Assembly (NCBI RefSeq): GCF_026013645.1
Contig: NZ_CP110224.1
Location: 310,001-374,000, forward strand
Source of the DNA: Virgibacillus natechei
GTDB lineage: Bacteria > Bacillota > Bacilli > Bacillales > Amphibacillaceae
Direction of reading: 5' to 3'
Length of the DNA stretch: 64,000 nt
A program made the translations under genes and the position numbers. Below are positions 41,692-51,280 of the stretch, piece after piece (the stretch's first letter is position 1; every line of letters starts with the position of its first letter). The notes beneath the pieces are model-generated. The model was not told the DNA's origin. It did no database searches and saw only the letters and a list, made by a program, of their open reading frames with translations.

Positions 41692-42576
41692 ATGGAACAA
41701 ATACAAACACATTGGAAGGCATTACCGATGGAATCATCCATGTCACAAGCTGATTTTTTACATCAAGTAATAGAAGAAGCAGAAGCAATTGTCATCGGCA
41801 TTGGTGCAGGGATGTCTGCAGCGACTGGGTTTACATATGTAGGAAAAAGGTTTACAGACGCTTTTCCTGATTTTATTGCGAAGTATCGTTTCTTTGATAT
41901 GTTACAAGCAAGTGTCTTTGATTTTGAGGACGCGAGAGAATATTGGGCTTTTAAAAGTCGCTTCAGTTTGTTGAATTTCTTTGATCAACCAATCGGGCAA
42001 GCATATGTTGATCTGCGCCAGATGATGTCGGATAAAAATTATCATATTATTACAACGAATGCTGATAATGCGTTTTATGCGGCCGAATTCGATATGGATA
42101 AAGTCTTTCGTATTCAAGGAGAGTACGGGCTATGGCAATGTTCCGAGCATTGTCATCAACAGACGTATCATGATGAAGCCTTAATACGCCAAATGGTACG
42201 GGAACAATCGGACATGAAGATACCTGCAAATTTAGTTCCCTATTGTCCGAAATGTGGGGCCGTGATGGAAGTGAACAAACGTGATGAAGTAAAAGGAATG
42301 GTGGAGGATGATCATTTTCATGAGCAGAAAGCGCGTTACGAGCAATTCTTAGAAGAGAACCAAGCGAAGAAAATACTCTTTCTGGAAATTGGGGTTGGGC
42401 ATACAACGCCGCAATTTATTAAACATCCATTTCAACAAATGACGAAAGGAAACCCTAAATCATTGTTTGTGACAATGAATCAGAAGGATTACTTCACTCC
42501 ACAAGAGATTCTCACGCAAACAGTAAGAATTGATGACGATATCGCAAGCGTCTTACATTCAGTGGCACCTGAATAA
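41692..42576 (+). CDS. Class M sirtuin (protein ADP-ribosyltransferase SirTM)
   Basis: 294 residues. NAD-binding [14 protein letters not shown] (36-49), [13 protein letters not shown] (Asn123) and [15 protein letters not shown], where Gln142 replaces the histidine that deacetylating sirtuins use. Zinc cysteines are CSEHC (150, 154) and CPKCG (185, 188). These are hallmarks of SirTM enzymes, which mono-ADP-ribosylate lipoylated GcvH-L rather than deacetylate. It follows the macrodomain gene by 9 bases, with AGGAGA before the ATG. Confidence 0.93.
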   Translation: MEQIQTHWKALPMESSMSQADFLHQVIEEAEAIVIGIGAGMSAATGFTYVGKRFTDAFPDFIAKYRFFDMLQASVFDFEDAREYWAFKSRFSLLNFFDQPIGQAYVDLRQMMSDKNYHIITTNADNAFYAAEFDMDKVFRIQGEYGLWQCSEHCHQQTYHDEALIRQMVREQSDMKIPANLVPYCPKCGAVMEVNKRDEVKGMVEDDHFHEQKARYEQFLEENQAKKILFLEIGVGHTTPQFIKHPFQQMTKGNPKSLFVTMNQKDYFTPQEILTQTVRIDDDIASVLHSVAPE

Positions 42577-42592
42577 ATAATGGAGGTAGCGT

Positions 42593-43624
42593 ATGTATTT
42601 AATTGAATCGAAGCGTAATGGAGAATGGATTTATGATCCAGGAATGGTAATGGCCTTACAAGACTATGTGAAAGATCATATTTTCTTAGATGATGATGTT
42701 TTGTTCGCCTATATGATGCACCCAGCTGTTCAAATTGGAAAATTCCAGAATGCATATGAGGAAGTAAATCAGCCTTATATGGATGCGCATGATATTAAAA
42801 TCATTCGCCGAGAATCAGGTGGTGGTGCGATTTACCTCGATGATCGTAATATGAGTTTTTGTTTCTTATTTGATGGCAGTACTGACATTTATGGGAACTA
42901 TGCACGTTTATATGAACCGGTCGTCAAAGCACTGGAGAATTTAGGTGTAGATCATGTAGAACATAAAGGCCGTAATGATTTAGTTTTAGATGGTAAGAAA
43001 ATATCTGGTTCTGCGATGACTTTACAGAAAGGTCGCGTTTATGCTGGGTATTCGTTACTATTAGATCCTAATTATGAAGCAATTGTGTCTGTCTTGAATC
43101 CAAACCAAAAGAAAATTAAAGCACATGGGATTCAATCCATCCGTAGTCGAGTAGGATCAATCCGTCCTTATTTAGCACCGGAATACCAAGAAATGACGGT
43201 CTGGGACTTTACGGATTATATGATTTGCCAATTGCTTGGAGTTGATGACGTCAGTGAAGCGAAGCGGTATGAATTAACACCAGAGGATTGGGCAGGCGTC
43301 GATAAAATTGCCGCTGAGAAATACCACAATTGGGACTGGAACTATGGTCGCTTTAACCAATTCGAATATCATTTAACAGAACGTTTCCCAATTGGAACGA
43401 TTAGTGTCGGCTTAACGGTTAAGCACGCTAAAATTGCTTCCATCCAGATTACGGGTGACTTCTTCGGATCAAAAGAAATAAAAGAAGTGGAAGAGGCTTT
43501 AGTCGGGGTACGGTTAAGAAGAGAAGACTTATTAAACGCGTTAGAGCCGTTGGATTTGGCTAATTATTTCGGAAATCTATCGAAAGAAGAATTAGTCAGC
43601 TTTATCTTAAGTGAAAAGGCATAA
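42593..43624 (+). CDS. Lipoate-protein ligase A (LplA2-type)
   Basis: 343 residues. RRESGGGAIYLDDRNMSFCFLF is the lipoate-binding region, GRNDLVLDGKKISGSAMTLQKGR carries the catalytic lysine, and a C-terminal accessory domain begins near 255. It loads lipoate onto GcvH-L; in the SirTM system lipoylation is a prerequisite for ADP-ribosylation. The ATG follows AATGGAGGT, 16 bases after the sirtuin stop. Confidence 0.93.
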   Translation: MYLIESKRNGEWIYDPGMVMALQDYVKDHIFLDDDVLFAYMMHPAVQIGKFQNAYEEVNQPYMDAHDIKIIRRESGGGAIYLDDRNMSFCFLFDGSTDIYGNYARLYEPVVKALENLGVDHVEHKGRNDLVLDGKKISGSAMTLQKGRVYAGYSLLLDPNYEAIVSVLNPNQKKIKAHGIQSIRSRVGSIRPYLAPEYQEMTVWDFTDYMICQLLGVDDVSEAKRYELTPEDWAGVDKIAAEKYHNWDWNYGRFNQFEYHLTERFPIGTISVGLTVKHAKIASIQITGDFFGSKEIKEVEEALVGVRLRREDLLNALEPLDLANYFGNLSKEELVSFILSEKA

Positions 43625-43653
43625 GCCCATGAGAAGTAGAAAGAAGGGTGAAC

Positions 43654-44664
43654 TTGGTTAAATTAGGGATTTTAGATTATGCTCAAATTGATGAAGGCTC
43701 AAGTGCCCGGAAAGCTTTGCAGGATACGATTAAGCTAGCTCAATTAGCAGAAATCTTAGGTTACGAACGGTTTTGGATGGCAGAACATCATAACGTTCCT
43801 GCTTTTGCAAGTAGCTCGCCAGAATTAATCATGATGCGTTTAGCAGATGCAACGGAGCGGATTCGTATCGGTTCGGGTGGTGTGATGATTCCGCATTATA
43901 GTCCGTATAAAGTAGCTGAAAATTTTCGAATTCTCGAAGCGTTTCATCCTGGTCGAATTGATTTGGGAATAGGCAATACGGTAGGAACGGCAATTGTGAA
44001 TCGGACGTTGAATGAGAATAAACAGCTAAACTTAGGGTACGAGCAGAGTATTGTTGATTTAACCAAGTATTTGAGCGATCAAGTGGATGAAAGCCATCGT
44101 TTCTCTGGAATTACTGCTAACCCTGTTATTTCAACCGTTCCTCAGATGTGGGTGTTATCAACTAGTATCAGAAGTGCTAAAATGGCTGCTAAATTAGGAA
44201 TTGGCTATACGTTTGGATTATTCCCACTTGCAGGTATTGATAAATTAAAAATTGGTATCCAAGCAGCAGAGGCGTATCGTAAGGCATTTATCCCTTCATC
44301 TTTCATGCCAGAACCCAAAGTGTCCATAGCCCCGTTTGTTGTCGTTGCTGAAACGAATGAGCAAGCGGAAAAATACGCAGAATCCTTAGATCTATGGCTG
44401 CTCGGAACGGATAACTTTGGTCATTTGAAAGAATTTCCATCCGTTGAAACAGCTCGGAATTATACATATAGGGAAGAGGAAAAGGTGATCATTCAAACGA
44501 ATCGAATCCGGATGGTAGTGGGCGATATTGAAAGCGTCACTGAACAATTAAATACCTTGGTTAGGCAATTCAAGGCTGATGAAGTCCTGTTAATACCGCT
44601 TATGCCAGGGTTGGAAGCCCGCAAAAAAGCGATTGAATTATTGGCTGGAGCATTTATAAACTAG
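43654..44664 (+). CDS. Luciferase-like flavin monooxygenase (LLM)
   Basis: 336 residues from TTG 43654 (AAGAAGG 7 bases upstream); GTG 43648 overlaps that site. TIM barrel of the bacterial luciferase-like type: ERFWMAEHHNVPAFASSSPEL, RIRIGSGGVMIPHYSPYKVAENFRILEAFHPGRIDLGIG. Last gene of the operon. The operon form in staphylococci and streptococci also contains such an oxidoreductase. The electron acceptor or substrate is unknown; a role in lipoyl redox chemistry is an inference. Confidence 0.9.
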   Translation: MVKLGILDYAQIDEGSSARKALQDTIKLAQLAEILGYERFWMAEHHNVPAFASSSPELIMMRLADATERIRIGSGGVMIPHYSPYKVAENFRILEAFHPGRIDLGIGNTVGTAIVNRTLNENKQLNLGYEQSIVDLTKYLSDQVDESHRFSGITANPVISTVPQMWVLSTSIRSAKMAAKLGIGYTFGLFPLAGIDKLKIGIQAAEAYRKAFIPSSFMPEPKVSIAPFVVVAETNEQAEKYAESLDLWLLGTDNFGHLKEFPSVETARNYTYREEEKVIIQTNRIRMVVGDIESVTEQLNTLVRQFKADEVLLIPLMPGLEARKKAIELLAGAFIN

Positions 44665-44684
44665 CAGAGATAGTAAAATAAGAT

Positions 44685-44723
44685 AACACATCTCACATCT
44701 TTTGTAGGGAGGTGTGTTTTTTT
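44685..44723 (+). terminator. Terminator of the GcvH-L/sirtuin operon
   Basis: AACACATCTC (44685-44694) pairs with GAGGTGTGTT (44709-44718; one G-U pair), followed by T's to 44723. Confidence 0.88.
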
Positions 44724-44877
44724 AAGCTAGGTTTCTTCCCATATTTCAAAAGTATAAAAAACGACGAAACTGGCGAGCCCGGGATAGAGGTCGCGTTTGG
44801 GCCATTTTCTGGAATAACTTTTAATGGCGATTAATATGACTGAATAGGCACTAATCTGCAAAGCTGAGAATCACTAC

Positions 44878-45270
44878 TCATCCGTTATCTCTGTTTTTCT
44901 TCAATGTATAGGCTCCCGTCCGTGTAACTACAAAAAAAATAGATGCTAGGTCTGTATAACCCCTCGATTTTAACTGTTGATCTAACCATTTTTCATTAAC
45001 ACCCATAATTTGAACCTGTTCTTTCTGAATAACACCATCAAGTATTAGGGGTAAACTAAAAGTGGATTGATCATCGAAAACAGTTAAGTCCCCTGAAGGT
45101 TCAAGCATTGCAAATTGAACTTTTGAAATATCAGTAATGTCCTTGTTTCTGAGTTGAGTATATAGGTCATCCAGATTATAACTATTCTTTTTCATTTCAT
45201 ATTGGTTACACAACCCATTTTCAATAATTAAGGAGGGTCTTCCATCGATAATGTCTCGTGCTTTTCTTGA
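44878..45270 (-). pseudogene. DUF421 (YetF-like) protein, N-terminal membrane part missing
   Basis: The frame reads SRKARDIIDGRPSLIIENGL from about 45270 leftward, then MKKNSYNLDDLYTQLRNKDI and FAMLEPSGDLTVF, all typical of the cytosolic DUF421 domain. The three membrane helices that should precede it are absent; another gene on the other strand begins at about 45258. The only start is an internal TTG (45213), without a ribosome-binding site. Most likely a remnant broken near 45265. Confidence 0.75.
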
Positions 45271-45779
45271 TGGATTCTGATACAGGTATTTCTGATGAGC
45301 CAGAGCTGGAATTGATATTCGCAGAGAGTAAAAAGCTCAGTAAGGATTTTGGTGCTAGTGGTTTCAAGATTAAAGAATTTAGGGACTATAAAATGGCTTT
45401 TAAATTCTTAGAGGAATTCACAAGAAATACGGAATTTACTCAGTTAGTGTTGGCACATGTAGCAGAAAGCCGATGGGAGGAAATGACTCAAGGGTCTTAT
45501 ACGAATTTTTTGATGAAGAGGATGCCTTTTTTAGAGTTCCATTTTATATCCCAGGATTTTGCCTTTCCATATGAAGATTGGCCTTATAATAAAGGTGTGT
45601 ACGCTTTTCTTGAACCAACAGGGGAAACTGAAAAATATTACCTCACAGAACAAAAAACAGAAAAAAAGTTGAAGTCGGTGTTTTCTTTAAAGAATCTGCC
45701 ACAGATTTTAATACCGGGATATTCCTTTCATTCACGGAAGACAAATACTCCAGTTCATATAAAGTTATGGACAGCGTAG
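45258..45779 (+). CDS. Unrecognised protein, possibly 5'-truncated
   Basis: 173 residues starting at GTG directly at the breakpoint of the DUF421 remnant, with no clear ribosome-binding site. The middle (TQLVLAHVAESRWEEMTQGSYTNFLMKR) faintly resembles universal-stress/KdpD-type nucleotide-binding repeats, but I do not assign a family. It could be the C-terminal part of a longer protein joined here by a rearrangement. Confidence 0.4.
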   Translation: MLFLMDSDTGISDEPELELIFAESKKLSKDFGASGFKIKEFRDYKMAFKFLEEFTRNTEFTQLVLAHVAESRWEEMTQGSYTNFLMKRMPFLEFHFISQDFAFPYEDWPYNKGVYAFLEPTGETEKYYLTEQKTEKKLKSVFSLKNLPQILIPGYSFHSRKTNTPVHIKLWTA

Positions 45780-45979
45780 CCATCTTAGAAAGTAGAAAGA
45801 TAAAGTTAAATGAGATGTAAGAATAAACATCAGAATATAAAGAGGATGTATGGTGACATCTGGGTTCTTGTTAAGAAAAAAAGTAGGTAGAGTGGTATCC
45901 TTGTGATCCCTCGTTGCAGTTAGCTATACGATGGCTCACTAACTTCGAGGAAAATCAGTGTGTTTCTAAATAGGGAAAA

Positions 45980-46570
45980 TCACTCCAGGTTAATCCTGAT
46001 TCCACGCCAAAACACATTCCAAACCGATTCGGCATGATGTTCTACTTCTTCGAGCGTATAAATCGTGGTTTCATTCGCGAGCCCTTCAATCAAGCAGAAA
46101 TACGTACGTGCTATACTTTTTGCATTTAGTTCCGTTGTTATTTCTTTTGACGTCTGTCCCTTGGCAACCACAATCTCCAAAAGCATTCTAGCTTTTTCCT
46201 CACTTTGTTCCATAGAAGCTGTCAATTCACTTTCCAGTCCTTTTGGTGGATATTGCATGAAGCGATTATAAAACTGGATGCTCGCATCATTTCGTGCCAG
46301 GTCATGAACATGTGTTTTAAATGATTCATATAACACTGTTTTTATATTCAGTGCTTGCACATCAAGCGATTTTCTTACAAATTCAACATACTCATCCACC
46401 ATTTTCTTCGTCACATCGATAAATAATGCTTCTTTGTTTTTGTAATGAGCATATAAGGAAGGCTTTTTAATTCCGACCTTATCCGCTATTTTCGCCATTG
46501 ACGTTCCTGCATACCCATTCACCGCAAACAGTTCAATGCTACTAGCTAAAATTTTTTCCTTTGTATGCAT
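45980..46570 (-). CDS. TetR-family transcriptional regulator
   Basis: 196 residues. N-terminal helix-turn-helix KEKILASSIELFAVNGYAGTSMAKIADKVGIKKPSLYAHYKNKEALF. AAAGGAG precedes the ATG. Divergent from an MFS exporter, with inverted-repeat operators in the 195-bp interval. Probably represses the exporter and itself; ligand unknown. Confidence 0.92.
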   Translation of the reverse strand: MHTKEKILASSIELFAVNGYAGTSMAKIADKVGIKKPSLYAHYKNKEALFIDVTKKMVDEYVEFVRKSLDVQALNIKTVLYESFKTHVHDLARNDASIQFYNRFMQYPPKGLESELTASMEQSEEKARMLLEIVVAKGQTSKEITTELNAKSIARTYFCLIEGLANETTIYTLEEVEHHAESVWNVFWRGIRINLE

Positions 46571-46614
46571 TATTTTCTCCTTTACAACAAAAATAAGTTT
46601 CGTTATAATTATTT

Positions 46615-46699
46615 CCTAACGAACGATCGGTAGTACCATCACTTATTATAACTTTCCTTTTTATTTATGTAAAGAATCTTAGCTTGTACTACCGTTAGG
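46615..46699. promoter_or_regulatory. Candidate TetR operators in the divergent promoter region
   Basis: CCTAACGAACGATCGGTAGTAC (split: CCTAACG at 46615-46621, CGGTAGTAC at 46628-46636) and its inverted partner GTACTACCGTTAGG (46686-46699) share the same half-sites in opposite orientation. An extra TCGTTA/TAACGA pair lies just left (from 46600). Confidence 0.65.
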
Positions 46700-46765
46700 T
46701 TTTAACATTACATCAAGTAGGGTGTCATTAAACGTTATAACCTTTTCAACAGAGGAGAAGTTACC

Positions 46766-47971
46766 ATGAATCAACAGTCATTATTCCGCAACCGCACGTT
46801 TATGCTATTACTTATCGCTGGCATATTTGCCGTCGTTGGCTTTAGTATGTTTTTGACGACGACCACTTGGTATGTCGTCACAGTCCTTGGCTCTGCCAGC
46901 TCCTTAGGTCTTGTCCTTATTGCAGCAACGCTTCCGCGCCTTCTCATGATGGTGTTTGGCGGGATACTCGCGGATAAATATAAAAAAACAACGATTATGT
47001 TTGGCACTAATCTGACTCAGAGTATGCTTTTATTTACAATTTTTATGCTTGTGCATAACGAAACCATGACACTTGGCATTTTGGTTATACTAGCAGGGGT
47101 CTTTGGAATGCTTGATGCCTTTTATGGCCCAGCCAGCTCTTCTATGATCCCTAAAATAGTAGAGAAATTCCAACTCCAACGAGCAAATGCTTATTTCCAA
47201 GGAGTTGACCAAGTTTCCTTTATTGTAGGCCCTATTTTCGCTGGCTTATTAATGGAAACAGTAAGCATTTCCGCTAGTTACTTGGTTGCAACGGTATTAG
47301 TGTTTCTGTCTGCATTAGTGATTTTCCCGCCGTTTATTAAAGAAGCGCCGGCCGAAAATCAAATCAAACAAAGCCCGCTAAAAGATTTGCGAGAAGGAAT
47401 CTCCTATGTTCGCAAGTCTTCATACTTGCTTACTGGCATGATTGTGTTGATTACGCTCAATTTCTTTGTTTTTGGAGCACTGCAAATTGCGATTCCGCTT
47501 CTTGTTGATGTGCATGGTGGAACGCCTATTAACTTAAGCTACATGGAAGTAAGTCTCGGTCTTGGAATGGTTGCCAGTACAGGAGTTTTAAGCGTTGTGC
47601 AAATCAAACGCAGGGGCCTCACATCACTTCTTGGCTTATTTGCGGCGCTTGCAGCAATGCTTGTATTCAGCTATGCGCCCAATCTCATTTTCTTAACAGG
47701 AATTGTTTTTCTCATTGGCTTTTCCATTTCCTTTGTGTTTATCCCTTTTTTCACAGCAGCGCAGGAAAATACAGAGAACCGCTTAATGGGAAGAGTCATG
47801 AGCATCATCTTTCTTGCCATGAATGGTTTTGATCCTATCGCATATGGACTTGTGAGTATGCTTGTGGCAGTTGACGTTTCCATTCAACTTATACTTCTTG
47901 GGTTTGGCATCGCTGGGCTTCTGGTCGCATTTGCTGTTTTAATTAAAGCGAAATCTTATGTGCGTTCTTAG
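46766..47971 (+). CDS. MFS exporter (DHA3-like, macrolide/siderophore efflux type)
   Basis: 401 residues with 12 membrane helices. GGILADKYKKTTIMFGTNL (loop 2-3 motif A variant), FYGPASSSMIPKIVEKFQLQRANAYFQGVDQVSFIVGPIFAGLL are typical of EntS/macrolide-efflux-like MFS proteins. GAGGAGAAG precedes the ATG. Presumably controlled by the divergent TetR protein. Confidence 0.88.
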   Translation: MNQQSLFRNRTFMLLLIAGIFAVVGFSMFLTTTTWYVVTVLGSASSLGLVLIAATLPRLLMMVFGGILADKYKKTTIMFGTNLTQSMLLFTIFMLVHNETMTLGILVILAGVFGMLDAFYGPASSSMIPKIVEKFQLQRANAYFQGVDQVSFIVGPIFAGLLMETVSISASYLVATVLVFLSALVIFPPFIKEAPAENQIKQSPLKDLREGISYVRKSSYLLTGMIVLITLNFFVFGALQIAIPLLVDVHGGTPINLSYMEVSLGLGMVASTGVLSVVQIKRRGLTSLLGLFAALAAMLVFSYAPNLIFLTGIVFLIGFSISFVFIPFFTAAQENTENRLMGRVMSIIFLAMNGFDPIAYGLVSMLVAVDVSIQLILLGFGIAGLLVAFAVLIKAKSYVRS

Positions 47972-48059
47972 AGTAAAGTGATACTAAAACAAAAGGTGTT
48001 ATTGTGAAAATGCCCAATAATTATTCATGCTTCAGTCTTTAATATATAGTCCACTCTCA

Positions 48060-48194
48060 ATGGTTTTCTTATCAAAAGTTAAGGACGTTGATACTGTGTT
48101 GGTAGCGGGTAAGTTTATCAAACAGCATGGCAAACTAATTGATGTTTTTGGGTATCGTACACCAGTGAAGTTTCACACAATTAGTGCAACATAA
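48060..48194 (+). pseudogene. C-terminal remnant of an amidohydrolase
   Basis: The frame reads MVFLSKVKDVDTVLVAGKF then IKQHGKLIDVFG, matching the DVDTVxVxGKxVxxxGKL segment near the C-terminus of cytosine-deaminase-like amidohydrolases, and ends at a TAA. Nothing else of the 400-residue family is present upstream. Confidence 0.6.
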
Positions 48195-48247
48195 GATAAA
48201 ATCTTATATACTAATTATTAATTAGAGAGAGGAAAAGGAAGTGCGAT

Positions 48248-49138
48248 ATGAAAGATTATGGACTTATGGTGATGGGTACGTTTTTCTTTGCTTTTTCAGT
48301 AGCAATATTTGCAATGCCTAATTCGCTCGCAGAGGGTGGTATCCCTGGGTTATCTCTCTTACTTTACTTTGGATTAGGTTGGTCTCCTGCATTGGTGAAT
48401 TTCATCGCGAATGGGCTAATTTTATTAATTAGTTATCGCTACTTACCTAAGTCGATAATAATAAAATCAATTATTGCTATTCCACTATTTTCAATATTTC
48501 TGTTCGTATTAGAGGATTTTGGGTCTGCAATGAATGACCCCCTTCTTGCTGCTCTTTATGCGGGAGTATTTACTGGGATTGGCTTTGGTTTCATCTTTCG
48601 TTCGGGAAGTACTATAGGTGGAACGTCCACTATTGCAAAAGTGCTAAACTATAAATTTGGTTGGGAAATAACAGGAACAAACTTTGTGTTAGATGCTTTA
48701 GTTGTTGTGGGTGGTGTATTCGTTATTGGTCCAATACTAACATTAAACACTGTAGTGGCTTTATTTATTGGAAAGCGAGTGACTGACTACGTCTTAGAAG
48801 GGTTTGAATCAAAAAAGATTGTTCATATATTTTCAGATTATAGCGAATCAATAGCTCGTTCTATTCGAGAGAATCTTGGTGCTCATACTACAATCTTGCA
48901 AGGTAAAAATGATGGGAATGGAAACGATGAGAATCTTATTTATGTTGCAGTTCCAAAACAGCAATTATTTTATTTAAAAAAATTGATCCGTGAGGTTGAT
49001 GAAGATGCGTTTACTGTTGTTAATACAGTAAAAGATGTGAGTGGTGGTTCGCTTGCAAAAGCTCACTATCCAACACAAAAAACGTTTAGTAGTGCAAAGG
49101 AAGAAAAACAGTACTATAAAGGAAAAGCTGAAGAATGA
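48248..49138 (+). CDS. YitT-family membrane protein
   Basis: 296 residues: five or six membrane helices (DUF161-type; NSLAEGGIPGLSLLLYF and GFGFIFRSGSTIGGTSTIAKVLNYKF are family signatures), followed by a C-terminal DUF2179 domain (HIFSDYSESIARSIRENLGAHTTILQG). The tail is Lys/Glu-rich. Function unknown for the family. GGAAAAGGAAG precedes the ATG. Confidence 0.9.
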   Translation: MKDYGLMVMGTFFFAFSVAIFAMPNSLAEGGIPGLSLLLYFGLGWSPALVNFIANGLILLISYRYLPKSIIIKSIIAIPLFSIFLFVLEDFGSAMNDPLLAALYAGVFTGIGFGFIFRSGSTIGGTSTIAKVLNYKFGWEITGTNFVLDALVVVGGVFVIGPILTLNTVVALFIGKRVTDYVLEGFESKKIVHIFSDYSESIARSIRENLGAHTTILQGKNDGNGNDENLIYVAVPKQQLFYLKKLIREVDEDAFTVVNTVKDVSGGSLAKAHYPTQKTFSSAKEEKQYYKGKAEE

Positions 49139-49896
49139 CAAGTACATCTAACCCTTGACCAATTATTTCTTTTAAAGTAACCCCGTTAAATAATCCCCAT
49201 CGGTTTTCTTAACCAGATGGGGATCTTGTATATACTTTAAAGGATTTACTTACATTTATCACCGACAAGTGGATTAAAGAAGGGTAGTGGGGTAGAATCA
49301 GCCTTGGCTAAAAATTCAAGATGTTTCCTTGTAAGTTTGAATGCATTACGATTAACCGCAGGAACTGTGGGGATAGCCTAATCCATAACTGATCGATAGG
49401 TTGTGAGCCGCGGTGCATTGGTGATCGGAGGAAACTAGTATTTGGGGTTTTAAGTTAATGACTCAAAATATTGAGGATGTAGATGTTGATTATCTATTTA
49501 GTAGAGTGGATAGGGAATAAGAGCGGGATGGACTAACATACTGGTTAAGTAAAACAGTCAAATAGAATAATAACATTGGGAAAGCACCTTATATTCGATT
49601 GGGTGCTTTTTTGGTGTCCTTAGGTAGATATAGGGAAAATGGTATGGATAAGGAAGAATATGAAGACATGTTAGAAACGCTGACAAATTTACAAAAGCCT
49701 ATGAAACTATACGAAGGTTGAAATTTACTCACAGTGAATAATGATCAATCAGTAATAAATAGATTTAAATATTAGGAATATATGGTAAAATAGTCATAGT
49801 CATATAGATGCAAAATAATTACTGTCACCTAAAAGATCTATCAAAAAAGAAGTTCAAAAAATTGATTGTTTTTATAGTAATTAGGAGGGATAGAAT
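49139..49896. other. 758-bp region with terminators and ORF fragments
   Basis: It contains a hairpin ATCCCCATC/GATGGGGAT (49193-49224) that may end the yitT transcript, a strong terminator at 49581-49612, and very short frames (for example MTQNIEDVDVDYLFSRVDRE from 49458 and MDKEEYEDMLETLTNLQKPM from 49644) that look like tails of lost genes. No complete gene is supported. Confidence 0.5.
49581..49612 (+). terminator. Terminator with no intact gene upstream
   Basis: AAAGCACC (49581-49588) pairs with GGGTGCTTT (49601-49609) and runs on into T's. It is probably left from a decayed gene. Confidence 0.75.
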
Positions 49897-50616
49897 TTGG
49901 AAATTTATGGAGGAAGAGCAGGCTATAATTCTGTGCGTTTTACTGGAGAAAAGTATCAGGCAATATCCCGATTCAAGAAGGGGGAGATTACGACAGAAAC
50001 GAGAGTGAAAAAGAGGGACAAGAAAATATTTATTGCACTTTCGAAGATACCTTTTGTTCGTTCTTTCTCCATGCTAGTCGAACTTATAATCGAAAATTGG
50101 AAGCCATTTTCATTAGTATTTACCTTGTTCCTAATGGAGTTTTTATTATTCAGAAACGCAAATTCATACACTATCCCAATTAACACCTTCGTAATGTTGG
50201 CTTGCTATTTAATTCTCGCTGGCCTTATCATAAAAATAACTCCTATTGGGAAGTATCATGCAGCAGAGCATATGGCTGCCAGCGCTTACGAGAAAGATTC
50301 GAATTTAACGTTAGGAAAAGTTAAAAAGCAACCGAGGACACATAAGGATTGCGGAACAAATTTAGTAATATCCATTTTCATCTGTTACTCTATACTATTT
50401 ATGATATTTGGTGATCCGTTTTGGGTGTATTTGATTTCCTGGAGTGTTGGATATGAGCTATGGAAGAATGAACCAAAAATAATCTGGGATACAGTATTGG
50501 TAATAGGAAAAGCTGCACAATATGCTCTATTCACCTCAAAACCTAAAGAAAAACATTTAGTGGTGGCAATAGAGGCTATCACAAAATTAGAAGAGAAAGA
50601 GTTAGCAAGTCATTAA
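49897..50616 (+). CDS. DUF1385 family membrane protein (YqhQ-like)
   Basis: 239 residues from TTG 49897 after TTAGGAGGG. An N-terminal soluble piece (MEIYGGRAGYNSVRFTG, like the GGQAVIEGVMMRG start of the family), two central membrane helices, then the signature YHAAEHMAASAYEKD...THKDCGTNLV, with His/Glu residues facing a Cys, and a third helix. Function unknown. Compared with YqhQ (about 320 residues) it is short, so it may be a divergent subfamily. Confidence 0.75.
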   Translation: MEIYGGRAGYNSVRFTGEKYQAISRFKKGEITTETRVKKRDKKIFIALSKIPFVRSFSMLVELIIENWKPFSLVFTLFLMEFLLFRNANSYTIPINTFVMLACYLILAGLIIKITPIGKYHAAEHMAASAYEKDSNLTLGKVKKQPRTHKDCGTNLVISIFICYSILFMIFGDPFWVYLISWSVGYELWKNEPKIIWDTVLVIGKAAQYALFTSKPKEKHLVVAIEAITKLEEKELASH

Positions 50617-50654
50617 GGAATGAAGCTGTTCACAATACAATCGAAACGTACAAA

Positions 50655-50692
50655 GTAGGCAGGAAGTGTTTGATACTTTCCTACCTATTTTG
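50655..50692 (+). terminator. Terminator after the DUF1385 gene
   Basis: TAGGCAGGAAGT pairs with ACTTTCCTACCTA (one bulge), followed by TTTTG. Confidence 0.65.
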
Positions 50693-50887
50693 TACCGATC
50701 GCTGTAGGTATTGCAATTCTAAATTAGAGTATGTTGTACATGCTTTCATAACGGTCTTTACACAAGCGATAAAGTTTTAATGAAGTTACCTTCACCATTT
50801 TTATCTGATTAATTTTCAATCATTTTATTATCTTGCTACTTCAAAATGGGTCTGTACCGACAGGAGACAGCTTTAAGTCTTTCTTCT

Positions 50888-51217
50888 TTAACCTACATAA
50901 GTTAATTGCTTATTCTCACGATATACTTGATTAATCGTTCCTCCACCGAGGCATTCTTCCCCTTGATAGAAGACAACTGCTTGTCCAGGCGCTATAGCTC
51001 GAATCGGTTCATGGAAAATGACTTTAACTTTGGAATCATTCAACCGTTCTACTGTTACTTTATTGTCTGGTTGGCGATAACGGAATTTCGCAGTACATTC
51101 AAATGTATCAGGTATATCCTCATTTAAAATCCAACTTACATTATCTGCAATGATGCTGTTTGAATATAGCATTTCATGGTGGAAACCTTGTCCAACATAT
51201 AGGACATTCCTTTCCAT
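50888..51217 (-). pseudogene. C-terminal fragment of MnmA (tRNA 2-thiouridylase)
   Basis: 109 residues: [35 protein letters not shown] and [18 protein letters not shown] match the C-terminal beta-barrel of MnmA, which is about 370 residues. The PP-loop ATPase and catalytic cysteines are absent and the sequence upstream is unrelated. No ribosome-binding site precedes the first ATG. Probably a partial duplication; a complete mnmA would be expected elsewhere in the genome. Confidence 0.8.
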
Positions 51218-51280
51218 ATGAAACTAAATGTATTATATAGTTGATATAAATCAAATAACAAGTATGCACTTTTTTACCGC

